Below are positions 1-14,600 of a DNA stretch of 64,000 nucleotides, in pieces. The notes beneath the pieces are model-generated. The model was not told the origin of the DNA. It did not search any database and was given only the letters and a program-made list of their open reading frames with translations. This stretch comes from Balanoglossus misakiensis (Eukaryota; Hemichordata): NCBI GenBank assembly GCA_040954595.2, contig CM082591.2:12008457-12072456 (forward strand), written 5' to 3'. A program made the translations under genes and the position numbers. Positions within the stretch are counted from its first letter, which is position 1, and each line of letters starts with the position of its first letter.

Positions 1-1299
1 TCGCATCGTCTTGGAAGGGCAAATGAAAAAGGCATATCGATTATTGGTACTCCACTTATTAGACTTTCCACTGTTTGTCAACAGCACTGCCAAGGAACTC
101 CTGCCAGCCATCATTGATTGTCTGGATAGTAGTGCCCAGAGTGTCGTCAATGTAGCTTTACAACATCTACGCTAAACAAATCTCTTTTTTTTTGGCCTAA
201 CTTAATATATTTGTTTATTTCAGTGCTATGAGCAATACTCCGTTGTGTTTACTGTCAGAGATGTATCTGCAACAACCCGATTTAATTCAGAGTGTCAGAA
301 AAAGTGACTTGCTGGTCAAGAATGCAAACAGTGTCAGTCAGAGTGTCTCACAGGTGAGAGATTTTTTCTTTTTTTTTACACACGGGTTAGACGTGGGCAT
401 TGCAGAGAGGGCAGCACCAATTTCATAAATGTACGTAGCAGTAAATACAGACTGCCTTTGCTTCCTTCCATATTTCATGCACACCGTGTAAGTAGACTTT
501 ACCTAATTTTGTCCCTTCTTTTCACCCAATTTACTGTCTTTTCCTGATCTCCAACACAGACTATGGTTGCCACCATCTTGTCTGTTGTTAGGACAGCACA
601 CTGCCTTATTGTGTTGACTGTGTGCAGTTTTTGTAACCAGAGCCTCTAACCCTAACTATTATGCAGTTGTTACATATGATGCAAGTTGCCCATAAAATTT
701 CCTAACAATAAAATGTGGCTGTCGAACATTGGACCCAACAATAACGACAAACACAATACGATAGAATTTTTACTCAATGACTTTCTGGCCTCATTTTCGC
801 ATCGTCTTGGAAGGGCAAATGAAAAAGGCATATCGATTATTGGTACTCCACTTATTAGACTTTCCACTGTTTGTCAACAGCACTGCCAAGGAACTCCTGC
901 CAGCCATCATTGATTGTCTGGATAGTAGTGCCCAGAGTGTCGTCAATGTAGCTTTACAACATCTACGCTAAACAAATCTCTTTTTTTTTTGGCCTAACTT
1001 AATATATTTGTTTATTTCAGTGCTATGAGCAATACTCCGTTGTGTTTACTGTCAGAGATGTATCTGCAACAACCCGATTTAATTCAGAGTGTCAGAAAAA
1101 GTGACTTGCTGGTCAAGAATGCAAACAGTGTCAGTCAGAGTGTCTCACAGGTGAGAGATTTTTTCTTTTTTTTACACACGGGTTAGACGTGGGCATTGCA
1201 GAGAGGGCAGCACCAATTTCATAAATGTACGTAGCAGTAAATACAGACTGCCTTTGCTTCCTTCCATATTTCATGCACACCGTGTAAGTAGACTTTACC

Positions 1300-4200
1300 T
1301 AATTTTGTCCCTTCTTTTCACCCAATTTACTGTCTTTTCCTGATCTCCAACACAGACTATGGTTGCCACCATCTTGTCTGTTGTTAGGACAACACACTGC
1401 CTTATTGTGTTGACTGTGTGCAGTTTTTGTAACCAGAGCCTCTAACCCAAACTATTATGCAGTTGTTACATATGATGCAAGTTGCCCATAAAATTACCTA
1501 ACAATAAAATGTGGCTGTCGAACATTGGTCCCAACAATAACGACAAACACAATACGATAGAATTTTTACTCAATGACTTTCTGGCCTCATTTTCGCATCG
1601 TCTTGGAAGGGCAAATGAAAAAGGCATATCGATTATTGGTACTCCACTTATTAGACTTTCCACTGTTTGTCAACAGCACTGCCAAGGAACTCCTGCCAGC
1701 CATCATTGATTGTCTGGATAGTAGTGCCCAGAGTGTCGTCAATGTAGCTTTACAACATCTACGCTAAACAAATCTCTTTTTTTTTGGCCTAACTTAATAT
1801 ATTTGTTTATTTCAGTGCTATGAGCAATACTCCGTTGCGTTTACTGTCAGAGATGTATCTGCAACAACCCGATTTAATTCAGTGTCAGAAAAAGTGACTT
1901 GCTGGTCAAGAATGCAAACAGTGTCAGTCAGTGTCTCACAGGTGAGAGATTTTTTTCTTTTTTTTTACACACGGGTTAGACGTGGGCATTGCAGAGAGGG
2001 CAGCACCAATTTCATAAATGTACGTAGCAGTAAATACAGACTGCCTTTGCTTCCTTCCATATTTCATGCACACCGTGTAAGTAGACTTTACCTAATTTTG
2101 TCCCTTCTTTTCACCCAATTTACTGTCTTTTCCTGATCTCCAACACAGACTATGGTTGCCACCATCTTGTCTGTTGTTAGGACAGCACACTGCCTTATTG
2201 TGTTGACTGTGTGCAGTTTTTGTAACCAGAGCCTCTAACCCTAACTATTATGCAGTTGTTACATATGATGCAAGTTGCCCATAAAATTACCTAACAATAA
2301 AATGTGGCTGTCGAACATTGGTCCCAACAATAACGACAAACACAATACGATAGAATTTTTACTCAATGACTTTCTGGCCTCATTTTCGCATCGTCTTGGA
2401 AGGGCAAATGAAAAAGGCATATCGATTATTGGTACTCCACTTATTAGACTTTCCACTGTTTGTCAACAGCACTGCCAAGGAACTCCTGGCAGCCATCATT
2501 GATTGTCTGGATAGTAGTGCCCAGAGTGTCGTCAATGTAGCTTTACAACATCTACGCTAAACAAATCTCTTTTTTTTTTGGCCTAACTTAATATATTTGT
2601 TTATTTCAGTGCTATGAGCAATACTCCGTTGTGTTTACTGTCAGAGATGTATCTGCAACAACCCGATTTAATTCAGAGTGTCAGAAAAAGTGACTTGCTG
2701 GTCAAGAATGCAAACAGTGTCAGTCAGAGTGTCTCACAGGTGAGAGATTTTTTCTTTTTTTTTACACACGGGTTAGACGTGGGCATTGCAGAGAGGGCAG
2801 CACCAATTTCATAAATGTACGTAGCAGTAAATACAGACTGCCTTTGCTTCCTTCCATATTTCATGCACACCGTGTAAGTAGACTTTACCTAATTTTGTCC
2901 CTTCTTTTCACCCAATTTACTGTCTTTTCTGATCTCCAACACAGATTTTGGTTGCCACCATCTTGTCTGTTGTTAGGACAACACACTGCCTTATTGTGTT
3001 GACTGTGTGCAGTTTTTGTAACCAGAGCCTCTAACCCAAACTATTATGCAGTTGTTACATATGATGCAAGTTGCCCATAAAATTACCTAACAATAAAATG
3101 TGGCTGTCGAACATTGGTCCCAACAATAACGACAAACACAATACGATAGAATTTTTACTCAATGACTTTCTGGCCTCATTTTCGCATCGTCTTGGAAGGG
3201 CAAATGAAAAAGGCATATCGATTATTGGTACTCCACTTATTAGACTTTCCACTGTTTGTCAACAGCACTGCCAAGGAACTCCTGCCAGCCATCATTGATT
3301 GTCTGGATAGTAGTGCCCAGAGTGTCGTCAATGTAGCTTTACAACATCTACGCTAAACAAATCTCTTTTTTTTTTGGCCTAACTTAATATATTTGTTTAT
3401 TTCAGTGCTATGAGCAATACTCCGTTGCGTTTACTGTCAGAGATGTATCTGCAACAACCCGATTTAATTCAGTGTCAGAAAAAGTGACTTGCTGGTCAAG
3501 AATGCAAACAGTGTCAGTCAGAGTGTCTCACAGGTGAGAGATGTTTTTCTTTTTTTTTTACACACGGGTTAGACGTGGGCATTGCAGAGAGGGCAGCACC
3601 AATTTCATAAATGTACGTAGCAGTAAATACAGACTGCCTTTGCTTCCTTCCATATTTCATGCACACCGTGTAAGTAGACTTTACCTAATTTTGTCCCTTC
3701 TTTTCACCCAATTTACTGTCTTTTCCTGATCTCCAACACAGACTATGGTTGCCACCATCTTGTCTGTTGTTAGGACAACACACTGCCTTATTGTGTTGAC
3801 TGTGTGCAGTTTTTGTAACCAGAGCCTCTAACCCAAACTATTATGCAGTTGTTACATATGATGCAAGTTGCCCATAAAATTACCTAACAATAAAATGTGG
3901 CTGTCGAACATTGGTCCCAACAATAACGACAAACACAATACGATAGAATTTTTACTCAATGACTTTCTGGCCTCATTTTCGCATCGTCTTGGAAGGGCAA
4001 ATGAAAAAGGCATATCGATTATTGGTACTCCACTTATTAGACTTTCCACTGTTTGTCAACAGCACTGCCAAGGAACTCCTGCCAGCCATCATTGATTGTC
4101 TGGATAGTAGTGCCCAGAGTGTCGTCAATGTAGCTTTACAACATCTACGCTAAACAAATCTCTTTTTTTTTGGCCTAACTTAATATATTTGTTTATTTCA

Positions 4201-6150
4201 GTGCTATGAGCAATACTCCGTTGCGTTTACTGTCAGAGATGTATCTGCAACAACCCGATTTAATTCAGTGTCAGAAAAAGTGACTTGCTGGTCAAGAATG
4301 CAAACAGTGTCAGTCAGTGTCTCACAGGTGAGAGATTTTTTTCTTTTTTTTACACACGGGTTAGACGTGGGCATTGCAGAGAGGGCAGCACCAATTTCAT
4401 AAATGTACGTAGCAGTAAATACAGACTGCCTTTGCTTCCTTCCATATTTCATGCACACCGTGTAAGTAGACTTTACCTAATTTTGTCCCTTCTTTTCACC
4501 CAATTTACTGTCTTTTCCTGATCTCCAACACAGACTATGGTTGCCACCATCTTGTCTGTTGTTAGGACAGCACACTGCCTTATTGTGTTGACTGTGTGCA
4601 GTTTTTGTAACCAGAGCCTCTAACCCTAACTATTATGCAGTTGTTACATATGATGCAAGTTGCCCATAAAATTACCTAACAATAAAATGTGGCTGTCGAA
4701 CATTGGTCCCAACAATAACGACAAACACAATACGATAGAATTTTTACTCAATGACTTTCTGGCCTCATTTTCGCATCGTCTTGGAAGGGCAAATGAAAAA
4801 GGCATATCGATTATTGGTACTCCACTTATTAGACTTTCCACTGTTTGTCAACAGCACTGCCAAGGAACTCCTGGCAGCCATCATTGATTGTCTGGATAGT
4901 AGTGCCCAGAGTGTCGTCAATGTAGCTTTACAACATCTACGCTAAACAAATCTCTTTTTTTTTTGGCCTAACTTAATATATTTGTTTATTTCAGTGCTAT
5001 GAGCAATACTCCGTTGTGTTTACTGTCAGAGATGTATCTGCAACAACCCGATTTAATTCAGAGTGTCAGAAAAAGTGACTTGCTGGTCAAGAATGCAAAC
5101 AGTGTCAGTCAGAGTGTCTCACAGGTGAGAGATTTTTTCTTTTTTTTTACACACGGGTTAGACGTGGGCATTGCAGAGAGGGCAGCACCAATTTCATAAA
5201 TGTACGTAGCAGTAAATACAGACTGCCTTTGCTTCCTTCCATATTTCATGCACACCGTGTAAGTAGACTTTACCTAATTTTGTCCCTTCTTTTCACCCAA
5301 TTTACTGTCTTTTCTGATCTCCAACACAGATTTTGGTTGCCACCATCTTGTCTGTTGTTAGGACAACACACTGCCTTATTGTGTTGACTGTGTGCAGTTT
5401 TTGTAACCAGAGCCTCTAACCCAAACTATTATGCAGTTGTTACATATGATGCAAGTTGCCCATAAAATTACCTAACAATAAAATGTGGCTGTCGAACATT
5501 GGTCCCAACAATAACGACAAACACAATACGATAGAATTTTTACTCAATGACTTTCTGGCCTCATTTTCGCATCGTCTTGGAAGGGCAAATGAAAAAGGCA
5601 TATCGATTATTGGTACTCCACTTATTAGACTTTCCACTGTTTGTCAACAGCACTGCCAAGGAACTCCTGCCAGCCATCATTGATTGTCTGGATAGTAGTG
5701 CCCAGAGTGTCGTCAATGTAGCTTTACAACATCTACGCTAAACAAATCTCTTTTTTTTTTGGCCTAACTTAATATATTTGTTTATTTCAGTGCTATGAGC
5801 AATACTCCGTTGCGTTTACTGTCAGAGATGTATCTGCAACAACCCGATTTAATTCAGTGTCAGAAAAAGTGACTTGCTGGTCAAGAATGCAAACAGTGTC
5901 AGTCAGAGTGTCTCACAGGTGAGAGATGTTTTTCTTTTTTTTTTACACACGGGTTAGACGTGGGCATTGCAGAGAGGGCAGCACCAATTTCATAAATGTA
6001 CGTAGCAGTAAATACAGACTGCCTTTGCTTCCTTCCATATTTCATGCACACCGTGTAAGTAGACTTTACCTAATTTTGTCCCTTCTTTTCACCCAATTTA
6101 CTGTCTTTTCCTGATCTCCAACACAGACTATGGTTGCCACCATCTTGTCT
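1300..6150 (+). repeat. Three-unit higher-order duplication inside the satellite (period about 2385 bp)
   Basis: Private variants recur at this offset. CTCCTGGCAGCC replaces CTCCTGCCAGCC near 2483 and 4868. TTTCTGATCTCCAACACAG followed by ATTTTGG occurs near 2934 and 5312. GAGATGTTTTTC occurs near 3538 and 5923. The doubly deleted exon B with CAGTCAGTGTCTC occurs near 1927 and 4313. Two three-unit blocks are therefore recent copies of each other. Confidence 0.85.
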
Positions 6151-8626
6151 GTTGTTAGGACAGCACACTGCCTTATTGTGTTGACTGTGTGCAGTTTTTG
6201 TAACCAGAGCCTCTAACCCTAACTATTATGCAGTTGTTACATATGATGCAAGTTGCCCATAAAATTACCTAACAATAAAATGTGGCTGTCGAACATTGGT
6301 CCCAACAATAACGACAAACACAATACGATAGAATTTTTACTCAATGACTTTCTGGCCTCATTTTCGCATCGTCTTGGAAGGGCAAATGAAAAAGGCATAT
6401 TGATTATTGGTACTCCACTTATTAGACTTTCCACTGTTTGTCAACAGCACTGCCAAGGAACTCCTGCCAGCCATCATTGATTGTCTGGATAGTAGTGCCC
6501 AGAGTGTCGTCAATGTAGCTTTACAACATCTACGCTAAACAAATCTCTTTATTTTTTGGCCTAACTTAATATATTTGTTTATTTCAGTGCTATGAGCAAT
6601 ACTCCGTTGCGTTTACTGTCAGAGATGTATCTGCAACAACCCGATTTAATTCAGAGTGTCAGAAAAAGTGACTTGCTGGTCAAGAATGCAAACAGTGTCA
6701 GTCAGAGTGTCTCACAGGTGAGAGATTTTTTCTTTTTTTTTACACACGGGTTAGACGTGGGCATTGCAGAGAGGGCAGCACCAATTTCATAAATGAAAGT
6801 AGCAGTAAATACAGACTGCCTTTGCTTCCTTCCATATTTCATGCACACCGTGTAAGTAGACTTTACCTAATTTTGTCCCTTCTTTTCACCCAATTTACTG
6901 TCTTTTCCTGATCTCCAACACAGACTATGGTTGCCACCATCTTGTCTGTTGTTAGGACAGCACACTGCCTTATTGTGTTGACTGTGTGCAGTTTTTGTAA
7001 CCAGAGCCTCTAACCCAAACTATTATGCAGTTGTTACATATGATGCAAGTTGCCCATAAAATTACCTAACAATAAAATGTGGCTGTCGAACATTGGTCCC
7101 AACAATAACGACAAACACAATACGATAGAATTTTTACTCAATGACTTTCTGGCCTCATTTTCGCATCGTCTTGGAAGGGCAAATGAAAAAGGCATATCGA
7201 TTATTGGTACTCCACTTATTAGACTTTCCACTGTTTGTCAACAGCACTGCCAAGGAACTCCTGCCAGCCATCATTGATTGTCTGGATAGTAGTGCCCAGA
7301 GTGTCGTCAATGTAGCTTTACAACATCTACGCTAAACAAATCTCTTTTTTTTTTGGCCTAACTTAATATATTTGTTTATTTCAGTGCTATGAGCAATACT
7401 CCGTTGTGTTTACTGTCAGAGATGTATCTGCAACAACCCGATTTAATTCAGAGTGTCAGAAAAAGTGACTTGCTGGTCAAGAATGCAAACAGTGTCAGTC
7501 AGAGTGTCTCACAGGTGAGAGATTTTTTCTTTTTTTTTACACACGGGTTAGACGTGGGCATTGCAGAGAGGGCAGCACCAATTTCATAAATGAAAGTAGC
7601 AGTAAATACAGACTGCCTTTGCTTCCTTCCATATTTCATGCACACCGTGTAAGTAGACTTTACCTAATTTTGTCCCTTCTTTTCACCCAATTTACTGTCT
7701 TTTCCTGATCTCCAACACAGACTATGGTTGCCACCATCTTGTCTGTTGTTAGGACAGCACACTGCCTTATTGTGGTGACTGTGTGCAGTTTTTGTAACCA
7801 GAGCCTCTAACCCAAACTATTATGCAGTTGTTACATATGATGCAAGTTGCCCATAAAATTACCTAACAATAAAATGTGGCTGTCGAACATTGGTCCCAAC
7901 AATAACGACAAACACAATACGATAGAATTTTTACTCAATGACTTTCTGGCCTCATTTTCGCATCGTCTTGGAAGGGCAAATGAAAAAGGCATATCGATTA
8001 TTGGTACTCCACTTATTAGACTTTCCACTGTTTGTCAACAGCACTGCCAAGGAACTCCTGCCAGCCATCATTGATTGTCTGGATAGTAGTGCCCAGAGTG
8101 TCGTCAATGTAGCTTTACAACATCTACGCTAAACAAATCTCTTTTTTTTTGGCCTAACTTAATATATTTGTTTATTTCAGTGCTATGAGCAATACTCCGT
8201 TGTGTTTACTGTCAGAGATGTATCTGCAACAACCCGATTTAATTCAGAGTGTCAGAAAAAGTGACTTGCTGGTCAAGAATGCAAACAGTGTCAGTCAGAG
8301 TGTCTCACAGGTGAGAGATTTTTTCTTTTTTTTTACACACGGGTTAGACGTGGGCATTGCAGAGAGGGCAGCACCAATTTCATAAATGTACGTAGCAGTA
8401 AATACAGACTGCCTTTGCTTCCTTCCATATTTCATGCACACCGTGTAAGTAGACTTTACCTAATTTTGTCCCTTCTTTTCACCCAATTTACTGTCTTTTC
8501 CTGATCTCCAACACAGACTATGGTTGCCACCATCTTGTCTGTTGTTAGGACAGCACACTGCCTTATTGTGTTGACTGTGTGCAGTTTTTGTAACCAGAGC
8601 CTCTAACCCTAACTATTATGCAGTTG

Positions 8627-11600
8627 TTACATATGATGCAAGTTGCCCATAAAATTTCCTAACAATAAAATGTGGCTGTCGAACATTGGACCCAACAATA
8701 ACGACAAACACAATACGATAGAATTTTTACTCAATGACTTTCTGGCCTCATTTTCGCATCGTCTTGGAAGGGCAAATGAAAAAGGCATATCGATTATTGG
8801 TACTCCACTTATTAGACTTTCCACTGTTTGTCAACAGCACTGCCAAGGAACTCCTGCCAGCCATCATTGATTGTCTGGATAGTAGTGCCCAGAGTGTCGT
8901 CAATGTAGCTTTACAACATCTACGCTAAACAAATCTCTTTTTTTTTTGGCCTAACTTAATATATTTGTTTATTTCAGTGCTATGAGCAATACTCCGTTGT
9001 GTTTACTGTCAGAGATGTATCTGCAACAACCCGATTTAATTCAGAGTGTCAGAAAAAGTGACTTGCTGGTCAAGAATGCAAACAGTGTCAGTCAGAGTGT
9101 CTCACAGGTGAGAGATTTTTTCTTTTTTTTACACACGGGTTAGACGTGGGCATTGCAGAGAGGGCAGCACCAATTTCATAAATGTACGTAGCAGTAAATA
9201 CAGACTGCCTTTGCTTCCTTCCATATTTCATGCACACCGTGTAAGTAGACTTTACCTAATTTTGTCCCTTCTTTTCACCCAATTTACTGTCTTTTCCTGA
9301 TCTCCAACACAGACTATGGTTGCCACCATCTTGTCTGTTGTTAGGACAGCACACTGCCTTATTGTGTTGACTGTGTGCAGTTTTTGTAACCAGAGCCTCT
9401 AACCCTATGCAGTTGTTACATATGATGCAAGTTGCCCATAAAATTACCTAACAATAAAATGTGGCTGTCGAACATTGGTCCCAACAATAACGACAAACAC
9501 AATACGATAGAATTTTTACTCAATGACTTTCTGGCCTCATTTTCGCATCGTCTTGGAAGGGCAAATGAAAAAGGCATATCGATTATTGGTACTCCACTTA
9601 TTAGACTTTCCACTGTTTGTCAACAGCACTGCCAAGGAACTCCTGCCAGCCATCATTGATTGTCTGGATAGTAGTGCCCAGAGTGTCGTCAATGTAGCTT
9701 TACAACATCTACGCTAAACAAATCTTTTTTTTTTGGCCTAACTTAATATATTTGTTTATTTCAGTGCTATGAGCAATACTCCGTTGTGTTTACTGTCAGA
9801 GATGTATCTGCAACAACCCGATTTAATTCATAGTGTCAGAAAAAGTGACTTGCTGGTCAAGAATGCAAACAGTGTCAGTCAGAGTGTCTCACAGGTGAGA
9901 GATTTTTTCTTTTTTTTACACACGGGTTAGACGTGGGCATTGCAGAGAGGGCAGCACCAATTTCATAAATGTACGTAGCAGTAAATACAGACTGCCTTTG
10001 CTTCCTTCCATATTTCATGCACACCGTGTAAGTAGACTTTACCTAATTTTGTCCCTTCTTTTCACCCAATTTACTGTCTTTTCCTGATCTCCAACACAGA
10101 CTATGGTTGCCACCATCTTGTCTGTTGTTAGGACAGCACACTGCCTTATTGTGTTGACTGTGTGCAGTTTTTGTAACCAGAGCCTCTAACCCTATGCAGT
10201 TGTTACATATGATGCAAGTTGCCCATAAAATTACCTAACAATAAAATGTGGCTGTCGAACATTGGTCCCAACAATAACGACAAACACAATACGATAGAAT
10301 TTTTACTCAATGACTTTCTGGCCTCATTTTCGCATCGTCTTGGAAGGGCAAATGAAAAAGGCATATCGATTATTGGTACTCCACTTATTAGACTTTCCAC
10401 TGTTTGTCAACAGCACTGCCAAGGAACTCCTGCCAGCCATCATTGATTGTCTGGATAGTAGTGCCCAGAGTGTCGTCAATGTAGCTTTACAACATCTACG
10501 CTAAACAAATCTTTTTTTTTTGGCCTAACTTAATATATTTGTTTATTTCAGTGCTATGAGCAATACTCCGTTGTGTTTACTGTCAGAGATGTATCTGCAA
10601 CAACCCGATTTAATTCATAGTGTCAGAAAAAGTGACTTGCTGGTCAAGAATGCAAACAGTGTCAGTCAGAGTGTCTCACAGGTGAGAGATTTTTTCTTTT
10701 TTTTACACACGGGTTAGACGTGGGCATTGCAGAGAGGGCAGCACCAATTTCATAAATGTACGTAGCAGTAAATACAGACTGCCTTTGCTTCCTTCCATAT
10801 TTCATGCACACCGTGTAAGTAGACTTTACCTAATTTTGTCCCTTCTTTTCACCCAATTTACTGTCTTTTCCTGATCTCCAACACAGACTATGGTTGCCAC
10901 CATCTTGTCTGTTGTTAGGACAGCACACTGCCTTATTGTGTTGACTGTGTGCAGTTTTTGTAACCAGAGCCTCTAACCCTATGCAGTTGTTACATATGAT
11001 GCAAGTTGCCCATAAAATTACCTAACAATAAAATGTGGCTGTCGAACATTGGTCCCAACAATAACGACAAACACAATACGATAGAATTTTTACTCAATGA
11101 CTTTCTGGCCTCATTTTCGCATCGTCTTGGAAGGGCAAATGAAAAAGGCATATCGATTATTGGTACTCCACTTATTAGACTTTCCACTGTTTGTCAACAG
11201 CACTGCCAAGGAACTCCTGCCAGCCATCATTGATTGTCTGGATAGTAGTGCCCAGAGTGTCGTCAATGTAGCTTTACAACATCTACGCTAAACAAATCTT
11301 TTTTTTTTGGCCTAACTTAATATATTTGTTTATTTCAGTGCTATGAGCAATACTCCGTTGTGTTTACTGTCAGAGATGTATCTGCAACAACCCGATTTAA
11401 TTCATAGTGTCAGAAAAAGTGACTTGCTGGTCAAGAATGCAAACAGTGTCAGTCAGAGTGTCTCACAGGTGAGAGATTTTTTCTTTTTTTTACACACGGG
11501 TTAGACGTGGGCATTGCAGAGAGGGCAGCACCAATTTCATAAATGTACGTAGCAGTAAATACAGACTGCCTTTGCTTCCTTCCATATTTCATGCACACCG

Positions 11601-14600
11601 TGTAAGTAGACTTTACCTAATTTTGTCCCTTCTTTTCACCCAATTTACTGTCTTTTCCTGATCTCCAACACAGACTATGGTTGCCACCATCTTGTCTGTT
11701 GTTAGGACAGCACACTGCCTTATTGTGTTGACTGTGTGCAGTTTTTGTAACCAGAGCCTCTAACCCTATGCAGTTGTTACATATGATGCAAGTTGCCCAT
11801 AAAATTACCTAACAATAAAATGTGGCTGTCGAACATTGGTCCCAACAATAACGACAAACACAATACGATAGAATTTTTACTCAATGACTTTCTGGCCTCA
11901 TTTTCGCATCGTCTTGGAAGGGCAAATGAAAAAGGCATATCGATTATTGGTACTCCACTTATTAGACTTTCCACTGTTTGTCAACAGCACTGCCAAGGAA
12001 CTCCTGCCAGCCATCATTGATTGTCTGGATAGTAGTGCCCAGAGTGTCGTCAATGTAGCTTTACAACATCTACGCTAAACAAATCTCTTTTTTTTTTGGC
12101 CTAACTTAATATATTTGTTTATTTCAGTGCTATGAGCAATACTCCATTGTGTTTACTGTCAGAGATGTATCTGCAACAACCCGATTTAATTCAGAGTGTC
12201 AGAAAAAGTGACTTGCTGGTCAAGAATGCAAACAGTGTCAGTCAGAGTGTCTCACAGGTGAGAGATTTTTTCTTTTTTTTTACACACGGGTTAGACGTGG
12301 GCATTGCAGAGAGGGCAGCACCAATTTCATAAATGTACGTAGCAGTAAATACAGACTGCCTTTGCTTCCTTCCATATTTCATGCACACCGTGTAAGTAGA
12401 CTTTACCTAATTTTGTCCCTTCTTTTCACCCAATTTACTGTCTTTTCCTGATCTCCAACACAGACTATGGTTGCCACCATCTTGTCTGTTGTTAGGACAG
12501 CACACTGCCTTATTGTGTTGACTGTGTGCAGTTTTTGTAACCAGAGCCTCTAACCCAAACTATTATGCAGTTGTTACATATGATGCAAGTTGCCCATAAA
12601 ATTACCTAACAATAAAATGTGGCTGTCGAACATTGGTCCCAACAATAACGACAAACACAATACGATAGAATTTTTACTCAATGACTTTCTGGCCTCATTT
12701 TCGCATCGTCTTGGAAGGGCAAATGAAAAAGGCATATCGATTATTGGTACTCCACTTATTAGACTTTCCACTGTTTGTCAACAGCACTGCCAAGGAACTC
12801 CTGCCAGCCATCATTGATTGTCTGGATAGTAGTGCCCAGAGTGTCGTCAATGTAGCTTTACAACATCTACGCTAAACAAATCTCTTTTTTTTTGGCCTAA
12901 CTTAATATATTTGTTTATTTCAGTGCTATGAGCAATACTCCGTTGTGTTTACTGTCAGAGATGTATCTGCAACAACCCGATTTAATTCAGAGTGTCAGAA
13001 AAAGTGACTTGCTGGTCAAGAATGCAAACAGTGTCAGTCAGAGTGTCTCACAGGTGAGAGATTTTTTCTTTTTTTTTACACACGGGTTAGACGTGGGCAT
13101 TGCAGAGAGGGCAGCACCAATTTCATAAATGTACGTAGCAGTAAATACAGACTGCCTTTGCTTCCTTCCATATTTCATGCACACCGTGTAAGTAGACTTT
13201 ACCTAATTTTGTCCCTTCTTTTCACCCAATTTACTGTCTTTTCCTGATCTCCAACACAGACTATGGTTGCCACCATCTTGTCTGTTGTTAGGACAGCACA
13301 CTGCCTTATTGTGTTGACTGTGTGCAGTTTTTGTAACCAGAGCCTCTAACCCTAACTATTATGCAGTTGTTACATATGATGCAAGTTGCCCATAAAATTT
13401 CCTAACAATAAAATGTGGCTGTCGAACATTGGACCCAACAATAACGACAAACACAATACGATAGAATTTTTACTCAATGACTTTCTGGCCTCATTTTCGC
13501 ATCGTCTTGGAAGGGCAAATGAAAAAGGCATATCGATTATTGGTACTCCACTTATTAGACTTTCCACTGTTTGTCAACAGCACTGCCAAGGAACTCCTGC
13601 CAGCCATCATTGATTGTCTGGATAGTAGTGCCCAGAGTGTCGTCAATGTAGCTTTACAACATCTACGCTAAACAAATCTCTTTTTTTTTTGGCCTAACTT
13701 AATATATTTGTTTATTTCAGTGCTATGAGCAATACTCCGTTGTGTTTACTGTCAGAGATGTATCTGCAACAACCCGATTTAATTCAGAGTGTCAGAAAAA
13801 GTGACTTGCTGGTCAAGAATGCAAACAGTGTCAGTCAGAGTGTCTCACAGGTGAGAGATTTTTTCTTTTTTTTACACACGGGTTAGACGTGGGCATTGCA
13901 GAGAGGGCAGCACCAATTTCATAAATGTACGTAGCAGTAAATACAGACTGCCTTTGCTTCCTTCCATATTTCATGCACACCGTGTAAGTAGACTTTACCT
14001 AATTTTGTCCCTTCTTTTCACCCAATTTACTGTCTTTTCCTGATCTCCAACACAGACTATGGTTGCCACCATCTTGTCTGTTGTTAGGACAGCACACTGC
14101 CTTATTGTGTTGACTGTGTGCAGTTTTTGTAACCAGAGCCTCTAACCCTATGCAGTTGTTACATATGATGCAAGTTGCCCATAAAATTACCTAACAATAA
14201 AATGTGGCTGTCGAACATTGGTCCCAACAATAACGACAAACACAATACGATAGAATTTTTACTCAATGACTTTCTGGCCTCATTTTCGCATCGTCTTGGA
14301 AGGGCAAATGAAAAAGGCATATCGATTATTGGTACTCCACTTATTAGACTTTCCACTGTTTGTCAACAGCACTGCCAAGGAACTCCTGCCAGCCATCATT
14401 GATTGTCTGGATAGTAGTGCCCAGAGTGTCGTCAATGTAGCTTTACAACATCTACGCTAAACAAATCTTTTTTTTTTGGCCTAACTTAATATATTTGTTT
14501 ATTTCAGTGCTATGAGCAATACTCCGTTGTGTTTACTGTCAGAGATGTATCTGCAACAACCCGATTTAATTCATAGTGTCAGAAAAAGTGACTTGCTGGT

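Noticed and set aside
488-493. Strong GTAAGT donor consensus in every unit
   Set aside because: It lies within the B-C intron, and no open exon with a fitting acceptor ends there. It is probably a decoy.
670-867. A 65-codon open frame on the minus strand repeated in every satellite unit
   Set aside because: It lies antisense to exon A, has no regulatory or splice context, and its conservation follows from near-identity of the DNA units.
686-913. The 75-codon plus-strand frame in each unit as a separate small gene
   Set aside because: It begins at a TTG, not ATG, inside exon A. It is better explained as one of the shifted frames of a degenerate exon.
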